Source: BOG-931 sp963761525 (GTDB lineage: Bacteria; Pseudomonadota; Alphaproteobacteria; Rhizobiales; Xanthobacteraceae). Taken from it: 64,000 bases of DNA. Location of the stretch: assembly GCA_963761525.1 (NCBI GenBank), contig CAVXHG010000006.1, positions 248,001-312,000 of the forward strand. The letters are read 5' to 3'. The notes under the pieces are model-generated. The model had not been told where the DNA came from, ran no database searches, and worked only from the letters and a program-made list of their open reading frames with translations. A program made the translations under genes and the position numbers. Every line of letters starts with the position of its first letter. Position 1 is the first letter of the stretch. Shown piece after piece: positions 39,571 to 47,785 of the stretch.

Positions 39571-39945
39571 ATGCTCGTAATTCGTATGGCACGTGCCGGC
39601 ACCAAAAAGCGGCCCGTCTATCATATTGTCGTGGCCGACAGCCGCAGCCCGCGCGATGGACGTTTCATCGAGCGCCTCGGCTTTTTCAACCCGCTGCTGC
39701 CGAAGGAAAAGACCGAACGGCTCCGTTTCGATATGGAGAAGGCCAAAGCGTGGATGGCCAAGGGCGCGCAGCCTTCGGATCGCGTCATGCGCTTTCTCGA
39801 TGCCGCCGGCATTTTGAAGCGGCCGACGCGCAACAATCCGGAGAAGGCGGTCCCCCGCAAGGAACGCAAGGCGAAGGAAGAGGCTGCCAAGGCTGCTCCG
39901 GGCGGCGCTGCTGCACCGGCTGCAGGTGCCGCACCGGCGGCCTAA
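39571..39945 (+). CDS. rpsP: Ribosomal protein bS16
   Basis: 30S subunit protein. The N-terminal 85 residues are the conserved core (RMARAGTKKRPVYHIVVADS, RDGRFIERLGFFNPL, QPSDRVMRFLDAAGI). A lysine/alanine-rich tail follows (KERKAKEEAAKAAPGGAAAP), common in rhizobial S16. 124 residues, start ATG 39571 with AAAGGAA upstream. It lies 43 bases after ffh and 12 bases before rimM. Confidence 0.97.
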   Translation: MLVIRMARAGTKKRPVYHIVVADSRSPRDGRFIERLGFFNPLLPKEKTERLRFDMEKAKAWMAKGAQPSDRVMRFLDAAGILKRPTRNNPEKAVPRKERKAKEEAAKAAPGGAAAPAAGAAPAA

Positions 39946-39957
39946 CTGGCGTGAAAG

Positions 39958-40464
39958 ATGGCGGACGGGCGCATTTGCCTCGGTCAAATCGGCGCGCCGC
40001 ATGGCGTGCGCGGCGAGGTACGGCTGCGCTCGTTCACCGCCAATCCGGACGCCATCACGGGCTACGGACCGCTTGAGACCGAAGACGGTCATGTCGTGAA
40101 GATCGAGTCGCTGCGGCCCGCCAAGGATCATTTCGTTGCGCGGCTCGCCGGAGTTTCAGATCGCGACGCCGCCGAACGCATGACCAACGTCAAGCTTTAT
40201 GTGCCGCGCGAGCGATTGCCCGCGCCGGAGAGCGCTGACGAGTTTTATTACGCGGATCTGATCGGTCTCGCCGTGGTCGATGGCAGCGGCAACGATCTCG
40301 GCACAGTTCTCGCGATCCATAATTTCGGCGCCGGCGATTTGGTCGAGATCAAGCCGGCAAATGGCGGCGTGACGAAGTTGCTACCGTTCAACGAGGCCAC
40401 CGTCCCCGTGGTCGATCTTGCCGCGGGCCGGCTCATTGTCGAACCGCCGGCGGAGCAAGACTGA
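39958..40464 (+). CDS. rimM: Ribosome maturation factor RimM
   Basis: 16S rRNA processing protein, 168 residues. The N-terminal domain has CLGQIGAPHGVRGEVRLRSF, and the C-terminal PRC-barrel has EFYYADLIGLAVVDGSGNDL and the conserved LLPFNEATVPVVDLAAGRL. It binds bS19 on the 30S head. Directly followed by trmD (one base between stop and start). Confidence 0.96.
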   Translation: MADGRICLGQIGAPHGVRGEVRLRSFTANPDAITGYGPLETEDGHVVKIESLRPAKDHFVARLAGVSDRDAAERMTNVKLYVPRERLPAPESADEFYYADLIGLAVVDGSGNDLGTVLAIHNFGAGDLVEIKPANGGVTKLLPFNEATVPVVDLAAGRLIVEPPAEQD

Positions 40465-40465
40465 G

Positions 40466-41176
40466 ATGTGGCGCGCCAGCGTCCTCACCATTTTCCCGGA
40501 AATGTTTCCAGGTCCACTGGGCGCGAGCCTCGCCGGCAGGGCTTTGGCGAACGGCGCGTGGTCGCTCGACGCCGTCGACATCCGCAGTTTCGCGACCGAT
40601 AAGCACCGCACTGTCGATGATACACCGGCCGGCGGCGGTCCAGGCATGGTGATGAAAGCCGACGTGCTTGGCCGCGCAATCGACGCCACGGCGACCGATA
40701 AGCGGCCGCGCCTTCTGATGTCGCCGCGTGGCGCGCCGCTCACCCAAGCGCGGGTCGAGGCGCTGACCCACGAGCAAGGCGCAATTCTGATCTGCGGCCG
40801 CTTCGAGGGCGTGGACGAGCGCGTGATCGCGGCGCGCGGCCTGGAAGAGGTCTCGGTCGGCGACTATGTACTGTCGGGCGGCGAACTGGCGGCCATGGTG
40901 CTGATCGATGCCTGTGTGCGGCTGTTGCCTGGCGTCATGGGTGCGTCGAACTCGGGCACCGAAGAGAGCTTTGCCGACGGACTTTTGGAGTATCCGCACT
41001 ACACCCGCCCGCAGCTTTGGGAGGGCCGGGCGATCCCGGACGTGTTGACCTCGGGCGACCACGGCAAAATCGCCGCCTGGCGGCAAGCCGAGGCCGAACG
41101 GCTGACCCAGGAGCGCCGGCCGGAGCTCTGGGCGGCCTTTTTAAAGCGGGCCGCCAAGCGGGTGACTGGAGGGTGA
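40466..41176 (+). CDS. trmD: tRNA (guanine37-N1)-methyltransferase TrmD
   Basis: SPOUT-class methyltransferase making m1G37, which prevents frameshifting. ATG 40466 gives MWRASVLTIFPEMFPGPLG. Trefoil-knot and SAM-binding segments are CGRFEGVDERVI, EVSVGDYVLSGGELAAMVLI and SFADGLLEYPHYTRPQLWEG. 236 residues. Followed after 94 bases by rplS. Confidence 0.97.
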   Translation: MWRASVLTIFPEMFPGPLGASLAGRALANGAWSLDAVDIRSFATDKHRTVDDTPAGGGPGMVMKADVLGRAIDATATDKRPRLLMSPRGAPLTQARVEALTHEQGAILICGRFEGVDERVIAARGLEEVSVGDYVLSGGELAAMVLIDACVRLLPGVMGASNSGTEESFADGLLEYPHYTRPQLWEGRAIPDVLTSGDHGKIAAWRQAEAERLTQERRPELWAAFLKRAAKRVTGG

Positions 41177-41270
41177 CAAAGGCCTCTGGCTGGCGTAGAA
41201 CCTCGCCAAATCCGCTCAGACCCGGTCGGAGCCGCGCGCAAGGCAAGGCGCAGCCGATGGAGATTTCACC

Positions 41271-41666
41271 GTGAACCTGATCAAACAGATCGAAAACGAA
41301 CAAGTCGCAAGGCTTTCTGCCGGCAAGGAAATTCCAGATTTCCAGCCTGGCGATACCGTCATCGTCAACGTCAAGGTGGTCGAGGGCGAGCGCAGCCGCG
41401 TACAGGCCTATGAGGGCGTATGCATTGGGCGCGCCGGCGGCGGCCTCAACGAGAACTTCACTGTTCGGAAGATTTCGTACGGCGAAGGCGTCGAGCGCGT
41501 TTTCCCGCTCTATTCGCCGATGATCAACTCGATCAAGATCGTGCGCCGCGGCAAGGTCCGTCGCGCCAAGCTGTATTACCTGCGCGGCCTGCGCGGCAAA
41601 TCTGCCCGCATCACCGAGCGGCAAGATCACACGACTGAAGCTGGCGGGGAGAAGGCGGCCGATTAG
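41271..41666 (+). CDS. rplS: Ribosomal protein bL19, GTG start
   Basis: 50S subunit protein at the 30S/50S interface. Start is GTG 41271 (NLIKQIENEQVARL), preceded by a GGAG at 41259-41262. Conserved segments: FQPGDTVIVNVKVVEGERSR, RVQAYEGVCIGRAGGGLNEN, RKISYGEGVERVFPLYSPMI and KVRRAKLYYLRGLRGKSARI. 131 residues. leuC starts 15 bases later, so leuC may be partly driven by the ribosomal operon. Confidence 0.97.
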   Translation: MNLIKQIENEQVARLSAGKEIPDFQPGDTVIVNVKVVEGERSRVQAYEGVCIGRAGGGLNENFTVRKISYGEGVERVFPLYSPMINSIKIVRRGKVRRAKLYYLRGLRGKSARITERQDHTTEAGGEKAAD

Positions 41667-41681
41667 TCGGCGGAAAGTCAG

Positions 41682-43088
41682 ATGAGTAAGTCGCGCACGC
41701 TGTACGATAAGATTTGGGAAGACCATCTGATTGAGGACGACCCGGACGGCGCCTCGCTGATCTACATCGACCGTCACGTTGTCCACGAAGTCACGAGCCC
41801 GCAGGCGTTTGAAGGCTTGCGGCTTGCCGGCCGCAAGGTGCACGCGCCGGATAAGACCCTGCTCGTGGTTGATCACAACGTACCGACTACAAACCGCAAT
41901 CTGCCCAATCCCGATCCGGAGAGCGAGGCGCAGATCAAATATCTCGCGGAGAACGCCAAGCTCTTCGGCCTCGAATATTACGACGAGTTCGATAAGCGCC
42001 AGGGCATCGTTCACATTATCGGCCCCGAGCAAGGTTTCGTGCTGCCGGGCGTGACGCTGGTATGCGGCGACAGTCACACCGCGACTAATGGTGCGTTCGG
42101 CGCCCTCGCCTACGGCATCGGCACTTCGGAAGTCGAGCACGTATTGGCAACGCAGACGTTGATCCAGTCGAAGTCAAAGAACATGCGCGCCGTGGTCAAC
42201 GGCAAGCTGCCGGAAGGCGTCACCGCGAAAGACATCATCCTCGCCATCATTGGCGAGATCGGCACCGCGGGTGGCACCGGCTACGCGCTGGAATATGCCG
42301 GCGACGCGATCACTGCGCTGTCGATGGAAGGCCGCATGACGGTCTGCAACATGTCGGTCGAGGCCGGCGCCAAGGCCGGCTTCATCGCGCCCGACCAGAA
42401 AACTTACGACTACTTGAAAGGCCGCCCCAAATCGCCGAAAGGCAAGGATTGGGACGCCGCGCTGCGCTATTGGGAAACGCTGCGCTCCGATGACGGCGCA
42501 CATTTCGATCGCGAGATCACGCTCGACGCCGCAAAACTGCCGCCGCTCGTCACCTGGGGCACCAGCCCCGAGCAGGTCATTGCGGTCACCGGCAGCGTGC
42601 CGAGCCTCGATGGCATCACCGATGAAGCCAAGCGTGAAGCCATTGGCCGTGCGCTGAATTACATGGGTTTAAAAGGCGGCGAAAAGATTTCCGACATCGG
42701 CATCGATCGCGTGTTCATCGGCTCCTGCACCAATGGGCGCATCGAGGATCTCCGCGCAGTCGCCAAGGTGGTCGATGGCAAGACCGTCAACAGCAAAGTA
42801 AACGCGATGGTCGTGCCGGGATCGGGCCTGGTCAAAGAGCAGGCTGAGCAGGAAGGCCTCGACAAGATATTAGTCAAAGCCGGCTTCGAGTGGCGCGAGC
42901 CCGGTTGCTCAATGTGCCTTGCCATGAACCCCGACAAGCTCGCGCCTAACGAGCGCTGCGCATCGACCTCAAATCGCAATTTCGAGGGTCGCCAGGGTTA
43001 CAAAGGCCGCACCCACCTGGTATCGCCGGCGATGGCGGCAGCCGCGGCGATCGCCGGGCATTTTGTCGACATCAGAGAGTGGCAGTAG
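41682..43088 (+). CDS. leuC: 3-isopropylmalate dehydratase large subunit
   Basis: Aconitase-family [4Fe-4S] enzyme of leucine synthesis, 468 residues. Substrate and cluster motifs are VCGDSHTATNGAFGALAYGI, FIGSCTNGRIEDLRAVAKVV and EPGCSMCLAMNPDKL, with the three cluster cysteines. LRLAGRKVHAPDKTL and DHNVPTT are typical near the N-terminus. The partner leuD lies 2.1 kb downstream, separated by accessory genes; leuB is 8 kb further on the opposite strand. Confidence 0.97.
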   Translation: MSKSRTLYDKIWEDHLIEDDPDGASLIYIDRHVVHEVTSPQAFEGLRLAGRKVHAPDKTLLVVDHNVPTTNRNLPNPDPESEAQIKYLAENAKLFGLEYYDEFDKRQGIVHIIGPEQGFVLPGVTLVCGDSHTATNGAFGALAYGIGTSEVEHVLATQTLIQSKSKNMRAVVNGKLPEGVTAKDIILAIIGEIGTAGGTGYALEYAGDAITALSMEGRMTVCNMSVEAGAKAGFIAPDQKTYDYLKGRPKSPKGKDWDAALRYWETLRSDDGAHFDREITLDAAKLPPLVTWGTSPEQVIAVTGSVPSLDGITDEAKREAIGRALNYMGLKGGEKISDIGIDRVFIGSCTNGRIEDLRAVAKVVDGKTVNSKVNAMVVPGSGLVKEQAEQEGLDKILVKAGFEWREPGCSMCLAMNPDKLAPNERCASTSNRNFEGRQGYKGRTHLVSPAMAAAAAIAGHFVDIREWQ

Positions 43089-43107
43089 AGCGCCATCTGA
43101 CGAGAGC

Positions 43108-43229
43108 GCAATCGTTTCAAGTTGAACCGATTTGGCGCTCTAGCATTTTGATGGAGCATGATCTTTTCGGAAAACCGGTGTTCACCCCCGGATCAAGTCC
43201 GGGGGCAGGCTTTTTCCGGATCATGCTCT
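43108..43229. repeat. GAGCATGATC palindromic repeat
   Basis: Long palindrome GAGCATGATCttttcgg (from 43154) to ccGGATCATGCTC (ending 43228), containing ACCGGTGTTCACC and an inner perfect stem CCCCCGGA-tcaag-TCCGGGGG (43185-43205). Upstream it is preceded by the associated GCGCTCTAGCATTTTGAT segment. This is a recurrent element of Bradyrhizobium-like genomes. It marks the left edge of the accessory pocket between leuC and leuD. Confidence 0.8.
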
Positions 43230-43234
43230 AAACG

Positions 43235-43489
43235 TCAGCCCCGCACCCACCAACAATGCTTGCCCGGAAATAGCACCGTACCGCTCGGCCGATACTGCAA
43301 TTCGTACCAATCGGTGCACTGCCGATAGAGCAACCGTCCCGGGCGGATTTCAATGCGGGGCTGAGCGCGGACCGGCGTTGGCACGATCTGATTGCCGACG
43401 TTTGGTGCCAGTGCACCTTGGGCCGCCGCCAGATCGGGCGCAGCGAACGCTATCAATCCGGCCATAACGATCAACGCTTTCAACGCCAT
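43235..43489 (-). CDS. Small exported protein of unknown function
   Basis: An 84-residue protein from ATG 43489 with a signal peptide (MALKALIVMAGLIAFAAPDL then AAAQ). The mature part is about 60 residues, contains RPGRLLYRQCTDWYELQYRP and ends FPGKHCWWVRG, so it has two cysteines that could form a disulfide and an aromatic-rich C-terminus. I do not recognise a named family. Start and signal peptide give good support that it is real. It lies just inside the repeat at 43108-43229. Confidence 0.7.
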   Translation of the reverse strand: MALKALIVMAGLIAFAAPDLAAAQGALAPNVGNQIVPTPVRAQPRIEIRPGRLLYRQCTDWYELQYRPSGTVLFPGKHCWWVRG

Positions 43490-43635
43490 TGGTGCCTCGC
43501 CAAACGCAACGTCCCCGCCACTGCAGATCCTGGCGGACTAACGTCATAACAACAATACGGCAGTTCTCGGTTCCAGTCCCGGGGGCGAAAGACTGTTTCT
43601 CTCGGATTGCGGCCGAAGCGGCTAATCCAGGACGT

Positions 43636-44319
43636 TCAACCCAGATACAAACGCGCGGTCGGCTGCTCGACCAGACCACGGATCATGACGTTGAATGCTA
43701 CCACGATGCGGTCCTCTGCCTCGTTTGCAGTGCCCTGCTCGACCGCGTGCGGGATATGGCTCGGCCAGATCAACATCCGGCCTTTCTCCGGCGGCATCGA
43801 AAACACGTCGGAGTTAAGCTCGTTCTTCTGCGCATATGATGGTTCGAGAGTTTTCGAATGCATGCGCGGCGAAGCGAAGATTGTCCGCCCGCAATTGATC
43901 GGTGTCTTGATATAGACGAGCCCGCTCAGCAAGCAGTTCGGGTGGATGTGAAAATGATGGCGCCGATTAGGATTGGCGATGTTCGCCCACATATTGGCGA
44001 TGTAATGCGAGTCACGTTTTGTGGCGAAGGCATCCAGAATAGATCCGGTCTCCGCCATGATCACGTCAACCAGCTCTTTCATTTCGGACAGACTCTGAAG
44101 ATCGTCCGAAGTCATATAGGCAAGGATCGCTCCGGGCGAAGGAAAGCCTCTGTCCAACCTTTGCAACTCACGGAGTTTTTTCTCAATCCGATCGGACATG
44201 CCGATATCCGACAGCATGCCGGTAAACATCGGGGTCGGAAAAATTTTGAACAGCTGTTTGGCAGTTAGCTCGGCCGGCGTGCGCGCGGCGGGAGTCTGAT
44301 ATACAGAAGTTTGCAACAT
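43636..44319 (-). CDS. Putative 2OG-Fe(II) oxygenase (TIGR02466-like)
   Basis: A 227-residue protein with a jelly-roll dioxygenase pattern. Fe(II)-binding HxN/H segment RRHHFHIHPNCLLSGLVYIK (about residues 115-134) and a distal His in GRMLIWPSHIPHAVEQG, followed by RIVVAFNVMIRG with the 2-oxoglutarate-binding arginine. The N-terminus FKIFPTPMFTGML agrees with the TIGR02466 family of putative 2OG oxygenases. Substrate unknown. It faces away from leuD and its upstream region is notably A+T-rich. Confidence 0.78.
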   Translation of the reverse strand: MLQTSVYQTPAARTPAELTAKQLFKIFPTPMFTGMLSDIGMSDRIEKKLRELQRLDRGFPSPGAILAYMTSDDLQSLSEMKELVDVIMAETGSILDAFATKRDSHYIANMWANIANPNRRHHFHIHPNCLLSGLVYIKTPINCGRTIFASPRMHSKTLEPSYAQKNELNSDVFSMPPEKGRMLIWPSHIPHAVEQGTANEAEDRIVVAFNVMIRGLVEQPTARLYLG

Positions 44320-44564
44320 GGACTATTGCACGGTGGGCGTGGATTATCCGTTGTACTGCAACGATCTAATTGCCCGCAGCCACAAAGACCATGCTGTTGA
44401 AAATAAATAAGAAGCATCGTTCAATAAAGCATCGGTAAAAATATACACGCGTGAGGCAGAGTACCTCCCCGGAATTAACACGCGATACGCAATTGTAACG
44501 TCAAATTTACACGCGTGTACTGCCAACGGGTCCGCCGCGATGCGAATTACGCTAAACACGATCC
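44320..44564. promoter_or_regulatory. A+T-rich divergent intergenic region with repeated ACACGCG motifs
   Basis: This 245-base gap between the oxygenase and the metallopeptidase starts is far richer in A+T than its surroundings (for example TTGAAAATAAATAAGAAGC). It holds TACACGCGTGA at 44444-44454, TTAACACGCGATA at 44476-44488 and the perfect palindrome TACACGCGTGTA at 44508-44519. Three copies of the ACACGCG core within 76 bases look like binding sites for a regulator of one or both divergent genes. Confidence 0.5.
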
Positions 44565-44990
44565 ATGGTTGATCACGCATCCCGGCCAAACGCGTGGTGG
44601 TCTGCGAGGGCGCCGTCGCTCGTCGAGCTTGAGAGGCTCGCCGCCAAAATTTTCGACAATCTGCCAAAGGAATTTCGCGATCTTTGCGCCGGACTTGTCA
44701 TCCAGGTGGACGACTTTCCGACTGACGAAGTGATCAAGGCTATGCGCGCTGAGACCGAGTTCGATCTGCTCGGCCTGTTTCACGGTGTCGGTCTGCCGTT
44801 CCGCAGCGAGAGCGCACCAATCCAGATGCCGAACATGATCTGGCTGTATCGGCGGCCGATCCTTGATTACTGGGCGGAGCACAACGAGACGCTCGGCGAC
44901 ATCGTCAGGCACGTGCTGATCCATGAGGTCGGCCATCATTTCGGACTCTCGGACGCCGACATGGAAGCCATCGACAACGCCGCAGACTGA
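44565..44990 (+). CDS. Minimal zinc metallopeptidase family protein
   Basis: A 141-residue protein of the small MMP-like metallopeptidase family (formerly DUF1025). The zinc motif HEVGHHFGLSDADMEAID (HExxHxxG/HxxxxxD type) is near the C-terminus, preceded by LGDIVRHVLI. The N-terminal part LERLAAKIFDNLPKEFRDLC is typical. Usually found near leuD in this order. A peptidase activity is predicted from the motif only. 196 bases separate it from leuD. Confidence 0.88.
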   Translation: MVDHASRPNAWWSARAPSLVELERLAAKIFDNLPKEFRDLCAGLVIQVDDFPTDEVIKAMRAETEFDLLGLFHGVGLPFRSESAPIQMPNMIWLYRRPILDYWAEHNETLGDIVRHVLIHEVGHHFGLSDADMEAIDNAAD

Positions 44991-45186
44991 TCAGGGCAAA
45001 TCCGCAAAGACGCAAGCTTGATGCGCCGGCCGTTGAATTTAAGAATCCGACCCACCACTTTGTTTGCAGCGATGGGGGCCAGAGCCGCTTCAATGAGGCA
45101 AAAACGGAGCAAAGGTGCGGACTTGACCCGCGCCCGGCAAGCCGCCATTAAATCGACAAATCGTACTTTTCGTTAAGGAACCCGGG

Positions 45187-45792
45187 ATGCAAAAGTTCAC
45201 GACTCTGGAAGGCGTCGCGGCGCCCCTGAAAATGATCAATATCGACACCGATATGATCATTCCAAAGCAGTACCTGAAAACGATCAAACGCACCGGGCTT
45301 GGCAAGGGCCTTTTCTCGGAAAAGCGCTTTCGCGACGACGGCAGCGAAAACCCGGATTTCGTACTCAACAAGCCGGCCTATCGGGAATCGAAGATCCTGG
45401 TAGCGGGTGACAATTTCGGTTGCGGCTCTTCGCGCGAGCACGCACCGTGGGCGCTCCTGGATTTCGGCATCACCTGCGTAATCTCGACCTCGTTCGGCGA
45501 CATTTTCTATAACAACTCCTTCAAGAACGGCGTGTTGCCAATCAAGGTATCTCCGGAAGATCTGGAAAAGCTGTTCGACGATGCCGAACGTGGCGCCAAC
45601 GCCACACTCACCGTCGATCTCGAGAAGCAGGAGATCCGCGGTCCGGATGGCGGCGTGATCAAGTTTGATATCGATCCGCATCGCAAGAAGTGCCTGCTCG
45701 AAGGCCTCGATGACATTGGCTTGACCATGGTCAAGAGCGAGAAGATCGACAGCTACGAGCAAAAGGCCAAATCCGAGCGACCTTGGGTCTAG
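45187..45792 (+). CDS. leuD: 3-isopropylmalate dehydratase small subunit
   Basis: Swivelling domain partner of LeuC, 201 residues. Start ATG 45187 (MQKFTTLEGVAAPLKMINID), ribosome site AAGGAA. Conserved motifs are DTDMIIPKQYLKTI, LVAGDNFGCGSSREHAPWAL (substrate-binding loop) and SFGDIFYNNSFKNGVLPI. The frame is intact. The 125 bases after it contain a cruciform-like palindrome and then an ABC exporter gene pair. Confidence 0.97.
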   Translation: MQKFTTLEGVAAPLKMINIDTDMIIPKQYLKTIKRTGLGKGLFSEKRFRDDGSENPDFVLNKPAYRESKILVAGDNFGCGSSREHAPWALLDFGITCVISTSFGDIFYNNSFKNGVLPIKVSPEDLEKLFDDAERGANATLTVDLEKQEIRGPDGGVIKFDIDPHRKKCLLEGLDDIGLTMVKSEKIDSYEQKAKSERPWV

Positions 45793-45819
45793 GCGACTTC
45801 AATATATTTAAATCTTCAT

Positions 45820-45900
45820 TGCCGGACTTTGATCCGGCAGTCCGTGCCGACTTGACGCTTTAGGATGGATCACCAGGTTCTAGCCGGTGATGACACGGAC
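45820..45900. repeat. Palindromic pair between leuD and the ABC exporter
   Basis: A perfect hairpin TGCCGGA-cttga-TCCGGCA type stem at 45820-45839 is followed at once by a 61-base inverted repeat with arms GTCCGTG (45840-45846) and CACGGAC (45894-45900) and inner arms ATCACC / GGTGAT. It resembles the ATCACCGGG...CCCGGTGAT repeat at 4312-4333 and may also act as a leuD terminator structure. Confidence 0.6.
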
Positions 45901-45917
45901 AACAATAATCGCACAAC

Positions 45918-46844
45918 ATGACAGCCGCCATTAGCGTCTCACATATCAACAAGACCTACGCGTCGGGCTTCCAGGCCTTGAAAGACGTGAATCTGGAAAT
46001 CCGGCGCGGCGAGATCTTTGCGCTGCTCGGCCCGAACGGCGCGGGCAAGACCACGCTGATCAGCGTCATTTGCGGCATCGTGAAGCCGTCGTCGGGCACC
46101 GTCACGGTGGATGGCCACGACATTCTCACCGACTATCGGGCGTCACGCTCGATGATCGGCCTGGTGCCGCAAGAGCTGACCACCGACGCTTTTGAGACTC
46201 CGCCGGCGACTATGCGATTTTCCCGGGGATTGTTCGGCAAACCGCCGAACCCCGCCCATATCGAGAAGGTTCTGAAGGACTTGTCGCTGTGGGATAAGCG
46301 TGACGCCAGAATCATAACGCTGTCCGGGGGCATGAAGCGCCGCATCCTGATCGCCAAGGCGCTGGCGCACGAGCCGGAAATCCTGTTTCTCGACGAGCCG
46401 ACTGCGGGCGTCGATGTCGAACTGCGCAAGGATATGTGGCAGCTGGTGCGCGAGCTGCGCGCCTCCGGCGTCACCATCATCCTCACCACCCATTACATCG
46501 AAGAAGCCGAAGAGATGGCCGATCGGGTCGGCGTGATCAACAAAGGCGAGATCATCCTGGTCGAGGACAAGGCCGAGCTGATGCACAAGCTCGGCAAAAA
46601 GCAGCTCACGCTTGAACTGCGGGACCCGATGACGACGATCCCGGCAGCATTAAGCGACTATAAGCTTTCGCTCACGCCAGACGGCAAATCGCTGGTCTAT
46701 GACTACGACACCAAGGGCGAGCGCACCGGTATCACAACCCTGCTCGACGAGTTGCGCGCGGCGGGCATCCGGTTCCGAGATTTGCAAACCCGGCAAAGCT
46801 CCCTTGAGGACATCTTCGTGACCCTGGTGGGGCACAGCCAATGA
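45918..46844 (+). CDS. ABC-2 exporter ATPase, YadG-like
   Basis: ATPase of a drug or polymer exporter, 308 residues. Walker A LLGPNGAGKTTLISVICG, signature TLSGGMKRRILIAKALAHEP, Walker B ILFLDEPTAGVDVEL and switch His ILTTHYIEEAEEMADRV. The long C-terminal domain after residue 220 is usual for DrrA/YadG-type ATPases. GLFGKPPNPAHIEKVLKDLS agrees with the YadG group. It is coupled to the permease by an ATGA overlap. Substrate unknown. Confidence 0.93.
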   Translation: MTAAISVSHINKTYASGFQALKDVNLEIRRGEIFALLGPNGAGKTTLISVICGIVKPSSGTVTVDGHDILTDYRASRSMIGLVPQELTTDAFETPPATMRFSRGLFGKPPNPAHIEKVLKDLSLWDKRDARIITLSGGMKRRILIAKALAHEPEILFLDEPTAGVDVELRKDMWQLVRELRASGVTIILTTHYIEEAEEMADRVGVINKGEIILVEDKAELMHKLGKKQLTLELRDPMTTIPAALSDYKLSLTPDGKSLVYDYDTKGERTGITTLLDELRAAGIRFRDLQTRQSSLEDIFVTLVGHSQ

Positions 46845-47602
46845 ATTTGCATGCCGTGCAAGCCATATACCGCTACGAGATGGCGCGGACCGGACGCACG
46901 ATGTTCCAGAGCGTCGTATCGCCTGTAATCTCAACGTCGCTCTACTTCATCGTATTCGGCGCGGCGATCGGATCGCGGATCACGCAGATAGATGGCGTCA
47001 GCTATGGCGCGTTCATCGTGCCGGGACTGATCATGCTGATGCTGCTGACGCAGAGCGTCACCAACGCGGCCTTCGGTATCTACTTCCCACGCTTTGTGGG
47101 CACGATTTATGAGCTTCTGTCGGCTCCGGTGTCGCCGTTCGAAATCGTGCTCGGCTACGTGGGCGCTGCAACGACCAAATCGGTCATATTGGGCGCAATC
47201 ATCCTGGCGACGTCGGCACTTTTCGTGCCGCTGCGGATCGATCATCCGGTGTGGATGGTTGCATTCCTGGTGCTGACCTCGATCAGCTTCAGCTTGTTCG
47301 GTTTCATTCTCGGGCTTTGGGCGAGCAGCTTCGAGAAGCTGCAAATCGTGCCGCTGCTCATTCTCACACCGCTGACGTTCCTTGGCGGCACGTTTTATTC
47401 TACCAGCGTCTTGCCGCCGTTCTGGCGTACCGTGACGTTGTTCAATCCGCTGGTTTATTTGATCAGCGGTTTCCGCTGGAGCTTCTTCGATATCTCAGAT
47501 GTGAATATCGAAATCAGCGTTGCCATGACGCTGCTGTTTCTCGCGGTTTGCATGGCGATTATCTGGTGGTTCTTCAAGACCGGTTACCGGTTGAAAAACT
47601 GA
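46841..47602 (+). CDS. ABC-2 type permease, YadH-like
   Basis: Membrane subunit (253 residues, six helices) of the exporter. The ABC-2 signature runs across GTIYELLSAPVSPFEIVLGY and GGTFYSTSVLPPFWRTVTLF followed by NPLVYLISGFRWSFFDI, which closely matches YadH/DrrB-type proteins. It overlaps its ATPase gene by four bases and ends 13 bases before the stop of the convergent lysine-rich gene. Confidence 0.93.
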   Translation: MNLHAVQAIYRYEMARTGRTMFQSVVSPVISTSLYFIVFGAAIGSRITQIDGVSYGAFIVPGLIMLMLLTQSVTNAAFGIYFPRFVGTIYELLSAPVSPFEIVLGYVGAATTKSVILGAIILATSALFVPLRIDHPVWMVAFLVLTSISFSLFGFILGLWASSFEKLQIVPLLILTPLTFLGGTFYSTSVLPPFWRTVTLFNPLVYLISGFRWSFFDISDVNIEISVAMTLLFLAVCMAIIWWFFKTGYRLKN

Positions 47603-47615
47603 AACTCCAGCGCTC

Positions 47616-47753
47616 TTACGAGGAAAACGGCGCAGCTGGGTCGATATCCGATCGGTCGACCTTGGAGCCTTTCCCCGCTTTCTTTTTGAGCTTCTTCAAG
47701 GCCTTTTTCGCAGTCTTCTTCTCTACTTTTGACGCTTTGTCTTTTTTAGCCAT
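47616..47753 (-). CDS. 45-residue lysine-rich protein
   Basis: A short frame from ATG 47753 to TAA 47616: it starts MAKKDKASKVEKKTAKKALK, continues KLKKKAGKGSKVDRSDID and ends PAAPFSS. About 17 of 45 residues are lysine, giving a strongly basic, probably helical first two thirds and a short neutral tail. The composition resembles histone H1-like or ribosome-associated basic peptides. It lies 32 bases after the CoA lyase gene on the same strand, and could be translated from the same mRNA. No named family recognised. It is too short for ordinary gene calling, so its reality rests on the clean start, composition and position. Confidence 0.6.
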   Translation of the reverse strand: MAKKDKASKVEKKTAKKALKKLKKKAGKGSKVDRSDIDPAAPFSS

Positions 47754-47785
47754 GGCGTGACGGCCCTCGTGCGTTCAGGGGGGAG

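Noticed and set aside
37895..39592. Open frame of 565 codons on the minus strand opposite ffh
   Set aside because: ffh motifs on the plus strand are unmistakable; the opposite frame has no recognisable domain.
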